From Hafnia paralvei ATCC 29927 (lineage in GTDB: Bacteria; Pseudomonadota; Gammaproteobacteria; Enterobacterales; Enterobacteriaceae): 64,000 nucleotides of DNA. The notes beneath the pieces are model-generated. The model did no database searches, had not been told where the DNA came from, and worked only from the letters and a program-made list of their open reading frames with translations. A program made the position numbers and the translations under genes. Shown piece after piece: positions 32,433-40,587 of this stretch. The stretch covers positions 96,044 to 160,043 of the forward strand of contig NZ_LXET01000039.1 in NCBI RefSeq assembly GCF_001655005.1, read 5' to 3'. Numbering within the stretch: position 1 is the stretch's first letter; the number at the start of each line of letters is the position of its first letter.

Positions 32433-32468
32433 CCAGCATCGTTTAGCCCTCGGGTTAACCAATGCTGG
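32433..32468 (+). repeat. 36-nt early-leader hairpin, copy 2
   Basis: CCAGCAT/ATGCTGG outer stem, inner GTT/AAC and a CGGG loop. It has the same length as copy 1, with base changes that keep the pairing. Confidence 0.7.
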
Positions 32469-32495
32469 GTAAATGATTACAAAATGAGGTTAGAA

Positions 32496-32639
32496 ATGAG
32501 CGAAACAGATTTGAGGCACGTAATCGCGCTATTGCTTGAAGATGTGAAGCGCCTCCAACAACTTGAACCAAATGCAGGTACAGAGGCCCGCATTTGGATT
32601 GCTAAAGAAGCGCTTGAATCCGGTGATAAAGAAGGTTAG
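32496..32639 (+). CDS. Small early phage protein (47 aa)
   Basis: ATG at 32496 with GAGGTTAG upstream. The product MSETDLRHVIALLLEDVKRL then QQLEPNAGTEARIWIAKEAL is an amphipathic helical protein, of a type common in lambdoid early regions. It starts 27 bases after the second hairpin copy and converges with the next gene, overlapping stops. Confidence 0.6.
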   Translation: MSETDLRHVIALLLEDVKRLQQLEPNAGTEARIWIAKEALESGDKEG

Positions 32640-32923
32640 GCATCATCTAGATTGGAGAACCATCGGCCAGCAGATTTAGTGACCATTATTTTTGGATTTT
32701 TGCGGATTCTCTCCGCAATAGATTCAGCGAGAGTGCCAACTTCATCTTTGCTTTTTGTTTTACTTTCGTAGCTGTACTCAGCACTAGGTAAAATAAGAAC
32801 GGAATTACTCGTAGTCATGGAAACCGTGCGAGAAAAGCCCTTGGCCTCCATTTTTTCATGGAGCTCATCATAGTCGGCACTTTCGGAATTGCGAAGTTCG
32901 ACGCGAACACTGAATTTTGACAT
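32636..32923 (-). CDS. DUF2622-like small protein
   Basis: The 95-residue product begins MSKFSVRVELRNSESADYDE and continues LHEKMEAKGFSRTVSMTTSN, then YSYESKTKSKDEVGTLAESI. The beta-alpha-beta pattern with LHEKMEAKGFSRT fits DUF2622 phage proteins, which have a ferredoxin-like, Cas2/GhoS-type fold. It may bind RNA or another small partner. It lies on the strand opposite to its neighbours. Confidence 0.6.
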   Translation of the reverse strand: MSKFSVRVELRNSESADYDELHEKMEAKGFSRTVSMTTSNSVLILPSAEYSYESKTKSKDEVGTLAESIAERIRKNPKIMVTKSAGRWFSNLDDA

Positions 32924-33095
32924 TTTAAATTTCCTTACTTGGTTTGAACTCCCATAAGGATACCACCGAGCCTGATGTGGTTAAAAGACAGGCATACAAC
33001 CGCATGGGTATTTGGATTCAGGGGCGTTTCTGAGTATCCAGCCGGTTGTGGTAAGGAAATAAACCACAATGCGCCAACACCAGTGAAGTACTTAG

Positions 33096-33146
33096 GCGGT
33101 ATTAGGTCCCTTTAACTAATACGCATTAGCAAAGCTGATACCGCCA
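33096..33146 (+). terminator. Hairpin before the 33216 gene, possible terminator
   Basis: GGCGGTAT at 33096-33103 pairs with ATACCGCC at 33139-33146, followed by ATTTTTC. The 35-base loop has TTAG/CTAA complementarity inside. Confidence 0.45.
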
Positions 33147-33215
33147 TTTTTCAATAGAGATTTTTTACGGCATTTTTGCCGGGGCTTTCTGCAACCAAAA
33201 TTCAGGAGTTCGGAA

Positions 33216-33533
33216 ATGAAATTAAATCCAATACAGCACCGCATGATGATTAATCGCGGACTAGCGTACGTTGCATTCAAATGTCAAAAAGCCGGGCATA
33301 AATGGGCTTCTGCCATGTCCGCAATGCGCTGCGCATTCACTGATTTAACAACACCTCGCCTAGTTAAAGCCTCTGGCCTTGAGCGTTCCGAATGCTGGTC
33401 CTCTTTCAGCATTGACGATGCCGATATGAATTTTCGCATGTATGGCGATGAAACAATTATTGACGGCGATAAGAAGCAAGCCACCAGCGTTATTAGCCTC
33501 GAATTCGGATGTTCGGTAATCAACAACCATTAA
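33216..33533 (+). CDS. Hypothetical early phage protein
   Basis: The 105-residue product begins MKLNPIQHRMMINRGLAYVA and includes CAFTDLTTPRLVKASGLERS. CAGGAG lies upstream of the ATG. No family recognised. The position before the RecE-like gene suggests a role in the early or recombination module. Confidence 0.55.
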   Translation: MKLNPIQHRMMINRGLAYVAFKCQKAGHKWASAMSAMRCAFTDLTTPRLVKASGLERSECWSSFSIDDADMNFRMYGDETIIDGDKKQATSVISLEFGCSVINNH

Positions 33534-33557
33534 TTTTGTTGGCTTTATTCAAAAGCC

Positions 33558-33632
33558 AATTGATATGCGCCTCGTGGTCCCCTTCATAAATTTATGACCT
33601 GGGCACGTTTAGACGCGAGGCGCATATCAATT
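33558..33632 (+). promoter_or_regulatory. Perfect 17-bp inverted repeat in the leader of the RecE-like gene
   Basis: AATTGATATGCGCCTCG at 33558-33574 is fully complementary to 33616-33632, with a 41-base loop. The second arm ends six bases before the AAGGAG ribosome site. It may regulate translation, or be a protein-binding site. Confidence 0.65.
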
Positions 33633-33650
33633 ACTAAGGAGATAAACAGC

Positions 33651-35321
33651 ATGACTATATATTTAAATTACTTGAGCGCTAAGAAAAGCTCTGACGCAAA
33701 AGACGCAGTTATTTTAGTTGATGTTGAAACGGCTAAAGAGTGCCCTTTCGCTATTTCTTTTTTAGCTAAACAAACTGGTATCGACCTATCTAATTATTTC
33801 AAACCCGTTACTACTGATACGCCAATTGTTGATGATCTGCCGGAAGAAAATGAATTCAGTACAACATGGTGTGAAAAGTACGAGCTCGCCGATGATAAAA
33901 AAACGTGGCGCTTAATTGCCGATGAAGAAGCACCTCAGCCGGAGGTTGAACTTATCAATATTTCCACTCGCCCTCTGGATTTTCGATTTTCGTCATTATG
34001 GTTATTTGGACCAGAAACCGAAACCATTACTCGCGAACAAATGAAAGACGTCATTGATATGATTGCGGATACTGGAGATAACTTCGCCCAAAACATCCTG
34101 CTGTGCGTACGTGGCGAACAGTTCGCGAAAGATGCCACCCTGCAACAGCTCGGCGCCCTAGCTCAAGCAACCAAAGACGTGTTCATGTACACGGATCGCC
34201 CCGCTGAACTGGGACAAATATCTAACTTCATTAAACAATATTGTTCCTGCGCCGTTTCGGAAGCCGGGGAAAGTGCACTGGCAAACATTGTCACACTGTA
34301 TCGCAGCAAACAGACTACGCCGGTAATGCCCGAAACCAGAGAGCAAACGACAAGTACTGGCGCCACGCTAGGGACCCCAATCCGCTTGTCTGATGATGTT
34401 CTCCACTCCCCTGTATTTCTGAAAAAGGTTATTGCCTACGCCATGCAGCCGGCTAACGGTTATGACTTATTGGCCCCACCAAAAGGTATCGTCAAACGCG
34501 CTGAGGAGTTAATGACCGATCAAGATGTTATCGATTGGTATAACGCGCTTTCAGAAACACCAGGCATTTTAGCTCTGCATCCTGATTTTACCTTTGCATG
34601 CATCCAAGCTGCGCCGATTGCTATTACAAGTGATAAAGGAAAACTACGCGAGTACATCAGTAATAACCTTGGTGTGATTCAGCCAGTACCAATTAAGGCC
34701 GAAGAAACCGCCTCAAATGACGTAGAAAAAACGGAAGTAGGAACCACCGACAACACCACTAACATCAACTATAAAACTATACGCGCTGCCGTATGTACCG
34801 TGTTGAATGGCGAGACAACCGTTATCAGCAATAGCGAAGTTGACGCGTTTTTAGAAGCCATCAACATTACCAAAATCCCACTTGGCCGTATGCTTGCCAA
34901 AGAAATTTCGTCGTTTGATACCGATCGCCAACTGACTGACGACGATATTCACCACCTTGTCGCCGACGTTCTTGATAATTGGAACGATGACCAAGCCCCA
35001 CGATTAGAGTTCATTGAATCCCGAGTGAATGCCTGCATCGCCGACCACCAGCCAAGTGATGCCTTAAGCGTTGTCACAAAACACGAAGTGTCCCCTGAAG
35101 AAAAAACGGAACACAAAACAGTATTTTCTTTAGATGAGCTATTAGCTGGTCCAGATGAAAAGGCACAAATAGATGAGTGCGACAAATCAGCTACACAACC
35201 TAAGCCAACCATTGAAGAACTGCAGGCCGAGATTCAAGCACTGAAAGCCCACCAGCAATTATTTAGTAATTTTGTTAGCGCTGGCGTGAAATTCCTTCTG
35301 GCTTGCGAGGGGGATAAATGA
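33651..35321 (+). CDS. RecE N-terminal-like protein lacking the nuclease domain
   Basis: From the ATG at 33651 (AAGGAGA upstream) the product has 556 residues. Its start (NYFKPVTTDTPIVDDLPEEN, then FSTTWCEKYELADDKKTWRL) parallels Rac RecE ([20 protein letters not shown]). Middle segments resemble the RecE region before the nuclease. The sequence ends in a coiled coil and lacks the C-terminal ExoVIII core with its Asp/Lys motifs. No RecT-like gene follows. It may be a relict that keeps an uncharacterised N-terminal function. Confidence 0.75.
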   Translation: MTIYLNYLSAKKSSDAKDAVILVDVETAKECPFAISFLAKQTGIDLSNYFKPVTTDTPIVDDLPEENEFSTTWCEKYELADDKKTWRLIADEEAPQPEVELINISTRPLDFRFSSLWLFGPETETITREQMKDVIDMIADTGDNFAQNILLCVRGEQFAKDATLQQLGALAQATKDVFMYTDRPAELGQISNFIKQYCSCAVSEAGESALANIVTLYRSKQTTPVMPETREQTTSTGATLGTPIRLSDDVLHSPVFLKKVIAYAMQPANGYDLLAPPKGIVKRAEELMTDQDVIDWYNALSETPGILALHPDFTFACIQAAPIAITSDKGKLREYISNNLGVIQPVPIKAEETASNDVEKTEVGTTDNTTNINYKTIRAAVCTVLNGETTVISNSEVDAFLEAINITKIPLGRMLAKEISSFDTDRQLTDDDIHHLVADVLDNWNDDQAPRLEFIESRVNACIADHQPSDALSVVTKHEVSPEEKTEHKTVFSLDELLAGPDEKAQIDECDKSATQPKPTIEELQAEIQALKAHQQLFSNFVSAGVKFLLACEGDK

Positions 35322-35560
35322 TGCCTACCCCTAATCCACTGGCGCCTTGCGCGCCAGAAGCTGAGAGCCACTGCTATTGGTGCGGTAAATCGAAAGAAGC
35401 CGCATCGATGATCGGGAAGATGATCAAAGTTGGCAAGCGCCAGCAATACCAAAAATTCTGTGATGAACACTGCCACGCCGAGTGGAAATTATATCACGCG
35501 CCAAAAGTACAAATATCACGTGCACCAGCCCGTCGCTATTCATCATGGGGGTTCCGTTAA
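35318..35560 (+). CDS. Small zinc-finger-like phage protein
   Basis: The 80-residue product has CYWCGKSKEAASMIG and FCDEHCHAEWKLYH, two Cys pairs that suggest a zinc site. It overlaps the RecE-like stop by four bases (ATGA), so it is translationally coupled. Exact family unknown. Confidence 0.65.
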   Translation: MMPTPNPLAPCAPEAESHCYWCGKSKEAASMIGKMIKVGKRQQYQKFCDEHCHAEWKLYHAPKVQISRAPARRYSSWGFR

Positions 35561-35561
35561 T

Positions 35562-36203
35562 ATGAATCGGTTAACAACTGAGCGTTTAGAAAAATTCGTC
35601 AACGATATTAAAACTGATGGTATGTGCGACATAACTGATCATCAAGTTGAGTTGGCGTTGCGTCAGTTACTGGCATACGAGCAAGCAGCTAAGAATCCGG
35701 TGGCATACAGAAACAAATTTACAGGTCAGTTTTTTACGCTTGAACAGCAACCGAACGCCACTACTGACACCGCCGTATATGAACCTGTATTTCTAGCAGA
35801 ACCGGTATTACCTAAACAGCCTGAACTGGTAGAAAGCCTTAAAAAGGTCATGAATAACTGGCTTGCAATGGAGCCTAAACTCGCTTTTCAGCCTGAATTT
35901 ACTGATGTGATGATGTTGCTCGATGCAGAGCCAGCGCCAGCACAACCTGTAAGCGATCCTTACAAGTTGAAAGATGCCGTAGCAGATATTCGAAATTCAG
36001 GGGTAGAGATAGATGCGGATAAGATTAAAGCAGAGCGTGACACCCTCAACTCTCCGGTAATTCCGGATGGTTGGAAGCTGGTTCCAATTGAGCCAACTGC
36101 CGCAATGTTCCATGCATTTAATGATTGTGACTATGGCAGAAAGTCTATGCGTGAACGCTACATTCAGATGATTGAAGCAGCCCCTGCACAGGAGAGCGAA
36201 TAA
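35562..36203 (+). CDS. Hypothetical early phage protein with ead/Ea22-like tail
   Basis: From the ATG at 35562 the product has 213 residues. The N-terminus MNRLTTERLEKFVNDIKTDG is seen in many lambdoid ead/Ea22-type proteins; the C-terminus has PVIPDGWKLVPIEPTAAMFH and RERYIQMIEAAPAQ, a common module at the end of such proteins. It ends overlapping the next gene. Role unknown. Confidence 0.65.
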   Translation: MNRLTTERLEKFVNDIKTDGMCDITDHQVELALRQLLAYEQAAKNPVAYRNKFTGQFFTLEQQPNATTDTAVYEPVFLAEPVLPKQPELVESLKKVMNNWLAMEPKLAFQPEFTDVMMLLDAEPAPAQPVSDPYKLKDAVADIRNSGVEIDADKIKAERDTLNSPVIPDGWKLVPIEPTAAMFHAFNDCDYGRKSMRERYIQMIEAAPAQESE

Positions 36204-36412
36204 TGCGGAAAGTAACGATTAGATATAAAAATCGCTCAATGTCGCAGTTCTCTCGAGTGAAGTTGGTTTTCGATGACGGATGGAACACGTTTTTTTATGA
36301 CGAAGAAGGCGCTCCGTTTGTTATCTCAAATCAAGCATATGAAAGGCTGTGCGATGGTTGGCCGGATACACAAAATGAAGTCAAGTTCAGCGCAGCACAG
36401 GAGCAGAAATAG
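36203..36412 (+). CDS. Hypothetical phage protein (69 aa)
   Basis: It begins MRKVTIRYKNRSMSQFSRVK and has beta-strand composition with DDGWNTFFYDEEGAPFVISN. The start overlaps the previous stop by one base (TAATG). No family recognised. Confidence 0.5.
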   Translation: MRKVTIRYKNRSMSQFSRVKLVFDDGWNTFFYDEEGAPFVISNQAYERLCDGWPDTQNEVKFSAAQEQK

Positions 36413-36604
36413 ATGGCGAACATATTTCTAATCATTGTCGTTAGCAGCCAAAGCATGAGCATGCAGATAGAACCAATGCAGGACATGACCCAATGCCAAG
36501 CCGCATTAAAAGCTATCGATATTGCTCAAACAGAAACCAACAAAACATGGATGGAAACAATACCCAGCATTAATAACGCTCGGTGTGTTGAAGTGAAATC
36601 ATGA
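36413..36604 (+). CDS. Hypothetical phage protein with N-terminal hydrophobic segment
   Basis: The 63-residue product begins MANIFLIIVVSSQSMSMQIE, a possible signal or anchor, with two cysteines later (TQCQAALK, NARCVEV). The start directly follows the previous stop. Function unknown. Confidence 0.45.
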   Translation: MANIFLIIVVSSQSMSMQIEPMQDMTQCQAALKAIDIAQTETNKTWMETIPSINNARCVEVKS

Positions 36605-36670
36605 TCGTTGGATCTGATTCTTGAAAATCAATTTACAGATAAGTGATTCGATATAGTTCGTGGGGTGCCT

Positions 36671-36883
36671 ATGGCGCAGGTTGTCTTTATCGAGGAATGG
36701 ATGGTAGAGGATGGTCTCAGATCTAAAACCGGTTTAGACGACCGTCAGATTGAGAAATATAGGCAGGGATGCTGGATTGAAGGGATTCACTTTAAGCGTG
36801 TATCTCCCAGCGGGGAAAAAACGAAGCGCGGGATCATTTGGTACAACTATCCAATGATAAACCAGGTCATTAGAGAGGCATAA
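36671..36883 (+). CDS. Excisionase, Rac-type
   Basis: From the ATG at 36671 the product has 70 residues, MAQVVFIEEWMVEDGLRSKT, then RQIEKYRQGCWIEGIHFKRV and GIIWYNYPMINQVIREA. This winged-helix pattern is the Rac-type excisionase family. A GTG at 36665 is an alternative start. It ends one base before the integrase gene and controls the direction of recombination. Confidence 0.85.
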   Translation: MAQVVFIEEWMVEDGLRSKTGLDDRQIEKYRQGCWIEGIHFKRVSPSGEKTKRGIIWYNYPMINQVIREA

Positions 36884-38122
36884 ATGGCAACATTACCCAC
36901 AGGTGTAGAGATCAGGGGCAATAGCATCTGCATCTGGTTTATCTACCGCGGTAAGCGTTGCCGTGAAACTCTTAAAGGATGGGCGAATACGTCTACAAAC
37001 ATCAAAAAGGCCGGAAACCTCCGGTCTATGATTGTTAGTGAAATAAACCTTGGTGAATTTGACTACAAAAATCGTTTTCCAGAATCAAAAGTAGCCAAAA
37101 AACTCGATTCGACGATCGTTATAAAAACCTTTGGTGAATTAGCTGATGGGTGGATTAAGAGCAAAGATGTAGAGCTAACCGCTAATACGCTAAAAAAAAC
37201 GGCTTCACAACTAAAGACGCTAAAAAAAATTATCGGCGAACTTACTCCGGTCGAATCAATCACTCATAACGATATTTTAAACTATCGCTCTGAATTGCTT
37301 CATGGCAATACTTTCTATACAGAATCACGTAAGACTAATAATGTTGGACGTAGCGTGAGAACTGTAGACAATTATGTTTCATTACTATGCTCCCTACTCC
37401 GCTTTGCTAACCGCTCTCGCTACATAACAACTAAACCATATGAAAATGTGAAAAAGCTACAAAAAAGCAGAGTAAAGCCCGATCCTTTACTTAAGCATGA
37501 ATTCGAACAATTAAAAAATGTGCTGAGTGGCCAAAGAAAAAATTTATGGCAGTTTGCTATTTATTCCGGTGTCCGCCACGGAGAACTCGCAGCTCTTGCA
37601 TGGGAAGATGTTGATCTGGATGCTGGTACTGTGCATATCAGCCGAAACTTAAATGCATTGGGTATGTTTGGGCCACCAAAGACTTCTGCCGGCATTCGTA
37701 CAATAACGCTACTTAAACCCGCCCTTGACGCACTAAAGGCGCAAAGAGAATTAACCGCATTGCATCCGAAAGTAGAAGTAACATTCCATCATCGAGAATA
37801 CGGTAACACTGAGATCCAAAAATTACATTTCGTATTCATGCCCAGGGCAACGTTTCATGGGCAGAAGCCACACTATTCACTAACGGCAATCGGTGCTTTG
37901 TGGAACAAGGCTGTAAAACTCGCTGGAATTCGTCGCCGTAATCCGTACCATACACGCCACACTTACGCATGTTGGTTATTGTCTGCCGGTGCAAATCCAT
38001 CCTTTATCGCGTCTCAGATGGGTCATGAAAATGCACAGATGGTTTATGAAATCTACGGTACGTGGATTGAAGATATGAATAACGAGCAAATCAACATGCT
38101 AAACGCTAAACTCGCACTATAG
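36884..38122 (+). CDS. Tyrosine integrase, Rac IntR-like
   Basis: The 412-residue product has an N-terminal arm-binding domain (PTGVEIRGNSICIWFIYRGK), a core-binding domain and the catalytic domain with Arg in SGVRHGELAALAWEDVD, His-x-x-Arg in YHTRHTYACWLL, His in MGHENAQMVYEIYGTW and the final Tyr. Length and sequence character agree with Rac IntR (411). The gene is 48 bases from ttcA, the target gene, and 73 bases from the att core. Confidence 0.95.
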   Translation: MATLPTGVEIRGNSICIWFIYRGKRCRETLKGWANTSTNIKKAGNLRSMIVSEINLGEFDYKNRFPESKVAKKLDSTIVIKTFGELADGWIKSKDVELTANTLKKTASQLKTLKKIIGELTPVESITHNDILNYRSELLHGNTFYTESRKTNNVGRSVRTVDNYVSLLCSLLRFANRSRYITTKPYENVKKLQKSRVKPDPLLKHEFEQLKNVLSGQRKNLWQFAIYSGVRHGELAALAWEDVDLDAGTVHISRNLNALGMFGPPKTSAGIRTITLLKPALDALKAQRELTALHPKVEVTFHHREYGNTEIQKLHFVFMPRATFHGQKPHYSLTAIGALWNKAVKLAGIRRRNPYHTRHTYACWLLSAGANPSFIASQMGHENAQMVYEIYGTWIEDMNNEQINMLNAKLAL

Positions 38123-38170
38123 AATGTCATGCCCCTGTGGTGCCCCTTTTCGAATTGAGTATACAGTTAA

Positions 38171-39109
38171 ATGTCAGAGAATCAGTCAGTTACAAAGAAA
38201 GAGCAATACAACCTTAACAAGTTGCAAAAGCGCCTGCGCCGCAACGTCGGTGAGGCCATTGTCGATTACAACATGATCGAAGAAGGCGACCGCATTATGG
38301 TTTGCCTGTCCGGCGGCAAAGATAGCTACACCATGCTGGAAATTCTGCGTAACCTACAGCAAAGCGCCCCTATCAACTTCAGTTTAGTGGCGGTTAATCT
38401 CGATCAAAAACAGCCAGGATTCCCAGAAGATATTCTACCGGCCTATTTAGACAGCATCGGTGTGGAATACAAAATTGTAGAAGAAAACACCTACGGGATT
38501 GTGAAAGAGAAGATTCCCGAAGGGAAAACTACCTGCTCCCTGTGTTCGCGTCTGCGTCGCGGAATTTTATACCGCACGGCAACCGAGCTGGGCGCAACCA
38601 AGATTGCACTAGGCCATCACCGTGACGATATGCTGCAGACGCTGTTCTTAAACATGTTCTACGGCGGCAAACTAAAAGGCATGCCACCAAAGCTGATGAG
38701 CGACGATGGCAAACATATCGTCATTCGCCCTCTGGCTTACTGCCGTGAAAAAGACATTGAGCGTTTTGCCGAAGCACGCGCGTTCCCGATTATTCCGTGC
38801 AATCTGTGCGGATCACAGCCAAACTTACAGCGTCAGGTGATTAAAGATATGCTGCGTGATTGGGATCGCCGTCACCCTGGTCGTATCGAAACCATGTTTA
38901 GCGCAATGCAAAATGTGGTGCCTTCTCACTTAGCTGATACCAACCTGTTCGATTTCAAAGGGATCCAGCACGGGAGTGAAGTGGTTGACGGTGGTGACTT
39001 GGCCTTTGATCGTGAAGAGCTTCCGTTAGTCCCTGTGGGATTAACCGATGATGAAGATGCGCCAAACTTTGATAATGCGATTCGTTTGGACGTGGTTGAA
39101 GTTAAATAA
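38171..39109 (+). CDS. ttcA: tRNA 2-thiocytidine synthetase TtcA
   Basis: The 312-residue product has the PP-loop SGGKDSYTML, TCSLCSRLRRGILYRTA with the Cys-x-x-Cys pair, and NLCGSQPNLQRQ with the third cysteine for the [4Fe-4S] cluster. It 2-thiolates C32 of certain tRNAs. Length matches E. coli TtcA (311). It is intact despite prophage insertion at its 5' end, which keeps the frame because the att core restores the codons. Confidence 0.97.
   Translation: MSENQSVTKKEQYNLNKLQKRLRRNVGEAIVDYNMIEEGDRIMVCLSGGKDSYTMLEILRNLQQSAPINFSLVAVNLDQKQPGFPEDILPAYLDSIGVEYKIVEENTYGIVKEKIPEGKTTCSLCSRLRRGILYRTATELGATKIALGHHRDDMLQTLFLNMFYGGKLKGMPPKLMSDDGKHIVIRPLAYCREKDIERFAEARAFPIIPCNLCGSQPNLQRQVIKDMLRDWDRRHPGRIETMFSAMQNVVPSHLADTNLFDFKGIQHGSEVVDGGDLAFDREELPLVPVGLTDDEDAPNFDNAIRLDVVEVK
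38195..38220. other. Prophage attachment core (attR-side) in ttcA
   Basis: The complement of this 26-bp sequence matches, with few differences, the Rac attachment core as I remember it. It covers codons 9-17 of ttcA. The first codons of ttcA would then be supplied by the prophage. The partner site lies outside the window. Confidence 0.65.
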
Positions 39110-39128
39110 TTCGCCTGAGCCTTAGATT

Positions 39129-39153
39129 AACGCCGCGTCCAGCGGCGTTTTTT
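39129..39153 (+). terminator. ttcA terminator
   Basis: AACGCCGC-GTCCA-GCGGCGTT followed by TTTT. Confidence 0.9.
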
Positions 39154-39164
39154 CAACCGTTGTA

Positions 39165-39872
39165 TCAACACTCAATCTGAAACAGTCGCGAAATGGCCTT
39201 CCTTCCATTCGACGTCATATTGACCTGACGAAAACCCGCAACTTTTTGTAGCCAATGTTTGTGTTCGCACAGCGCAAAAAATTGTGCCCCTGCTTCGCCA
39301 CCGAGGTGAAACCGCCTTTCGCTCCAATCAAGGCAGCCACAGCAGATCTTTCGCTTGGTTTTATGTTCTAGATCGATGCCCAATATTTTGAATTGTCGAA
39401 ACCCTTCATCAGTTAAAAATGTCCCATCTGCGCCAAACCATCCGGCACGGCTCATTGCATCATATATTTTCACCGCAATCTCACCCGCAAGATGATCGTA
39501 GCAGGTCCGAAGCATACGCAATTCAATCGGCGTTCTCGTTGCAGGTGTAGGATGGAGTTGCCATGAAATCCCCATCATCATCTCAATTAGCTCGGCAGTT
39601 TCCTTTCCCGCCAAACGATAATAGCGATGCCGTCCCTGCGATAAACAGATAATCAACTTATTCGTTAAGAGCCGGTTAAGGTGCGCGCTGGCCGTGGAGA
39701 ACGCGACGTCTGTAACGGCGGCCAGTTCAGTTGCCGTCCATGCCCTTCCGTCCATCAACGCACAAAGTATCTTTACGCGAGACGGATCTGACATGGCAGC
39801 AGCCACGCCAGACATGGCGTCTTCAAGCACATCAGCACGAGTAAACTGCTCGGCATTTATCGTGTTATGCAT
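39165..39872 (-). CDS. ArsR-type transcriptional regulator
   Basis: From the ATG at 39872 the product has about 235 residues. The N-terminal domain (MSDPSRVKILCALMDGRAWT, then VAFSTASAHLNRLL) is an ArsR winged helix. A C-terminal domain with CYDHLAGEIAVKIYDAMSRA and CCGCLDWSERRFHLGGEAG has cysteine and histidine residues that could bind metal or a thiol-reactive compound. It ends an operon with an ACT-domain and an ABM gene and may regulate them. Confidence 0.8.
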   Translation of the reverse strand: MHNTINAEQFTRADVLEDAMSGVAAAMSDPSRVKILCALMDGRAWTATELAAVTDVAFSTASAHLNRLLTNKLIICLSQGRHRYYRLAGKETAELIEMMMGISWQLHPTPATRTPIELRMLRTCYDHLAGEIAVKIYDAMSRAGWFGADGTFLTDEGFRQFKILGIDLEHKTKRKICCGCLDWSERRFHLGGEAGAQFFALCEHKHWLQKVAGFRQVNMTSNGRKAISRLFQIEC

Positions 39873-39877
39873 ATCTA

Positions 39878-40273
39878 TTAGACCTTCACAGCCCACTTTT
39901 CGGTGGCTTGCTGAGCGATTATGTCATTATCCGTGATGAGAATAAGCTGGTTAGCATGATCGCTATATTGAGTTAAAATATTAACACCTTTCTCAGATAG
40001 CGCTGCCGCAATTGCCCCCAATTCCCCTAAACGTTCCTGCCTTAGCACTCTGATCAACGGGCGGCATACGCCGTAGACGCGAAATCCTTCGCTCTCAAGA
40101 ACCGTTTTAGCCTTATAGCCGTCGGCGACCAGAAAGTGAGCGTGGCTTTCACCGCCTAACGCAAAGACGCCGCCCCCTTCGATTCCGATACCGTTAAGTG
40201 CCAGCGTTTTTCCTAACCAAGCCAGCTCTCCAGGCGAGTTTTTCAAGATAATATGCATATCATACATGCTCAT
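39878..40273 (-). CDS. ACT-domain protein
   Basis: The 131-residue product has two ACT-like repeats: MHIILKNSPGELAWLGKTLA at the N-terminus and LGELGAIAAALSEKGVNILT in the second half, each with the strand-helix glycine turn for binding amino acids or similar ligands. It is translationally coupled with the upstream ABM gene and may sense a ligand for the operon. Specific function unknown. Confidence 0.7.
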   Translation of the reverse strand: MSMYDMHIILKNSPGELAWLGKTLALNGIGIEGGGVFALGGESHAHFLVADGYKAKTVLESEGFRVYGVCRPLIRVLRQERLGELGAIAAALSEKGVNILTQYSDHANQLILITDNDIIAQQATEKWAVKV

Positions 40274-40587
40274 TTCCCTCTATTTTCTGATGAGTAATCC
40301 CTGAAGACATGGGCTACTCTGATTCGGTAATACGAGAAAATAGACTCACGCCCTTCAGCTTGTGCTTCTTGATGAAAGACATTCTTCTTCCATGCCAAAA
40401 CCGATTCCTCGTCACGCCACCAAGACAGTGACAAGATCTTCCCCGGCTCCAACAGGCTCTGGAATCGCTCTATCGCAATAAAACCGTCAATCCGCTCGAG
40501 TAATGGTCTCAATTCACTTGCGATTTCTAAATAGCGGGCCTGCTTATCTAGGTGCGAATTAGCCTCAAAGATCACTGCTATCATCAT
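40270..40587 (-). CDS. Antibiotic biosynthesis monooxygenase (ABM) domain protein
   Basis: The 105-residue product begins MMIAVIFEANSHLDKQARYL and contains GFIAIERFQSLLEPGKILSL and ESVLAWKKNVFHQEAQAEGR, the dimeric ferredoxin-like pattern of ABM proteins. Relatives oxidise quinol-like or aromatic compounds or degrade heme. First gene of a three-gene operon; the four-base overlap with the ACT gene suggests a common job. Confidence 0.75.
   Translation of the reverse strand: MMIAVIFEANSHLDKQARYLEIASELRPLLERIDGFIAIERFQSLLEPGKILSLSWWRDEESVLAWKKNVFHQEAQAEGRESIFSYYRIRVAHVFRDYSSENRGK

Larger units (their letters stand above)
1..38220. mobile_element. Rac-integrating mosaic prophage (one end; continues left of window)
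   Basis: A continuous set of phage genes runs from the left edge to the integrase next to ttcA. Head and packaging genes are lambda-type, tail genes Mu-type, and the integrase, excisionase, YdaS and YdaT resemble Rac. Late genes lie on the minus strand; the repressor, some early genes and integration genes lie on the plus strand. No structural gene visible here is broken, so it may be functional, although one small early gene carries a nonsense codon. The second attachment site is not in the window. Confidence 0.95.

Noticed and set aside
1..38220. Transposable Mu-like phage because of the Mu-type tail
   Set aside because: No MuA/MuB transposase is seen; a tyrosine integrase with a ttcA att core and lambda-type terminase show site-specific integration.
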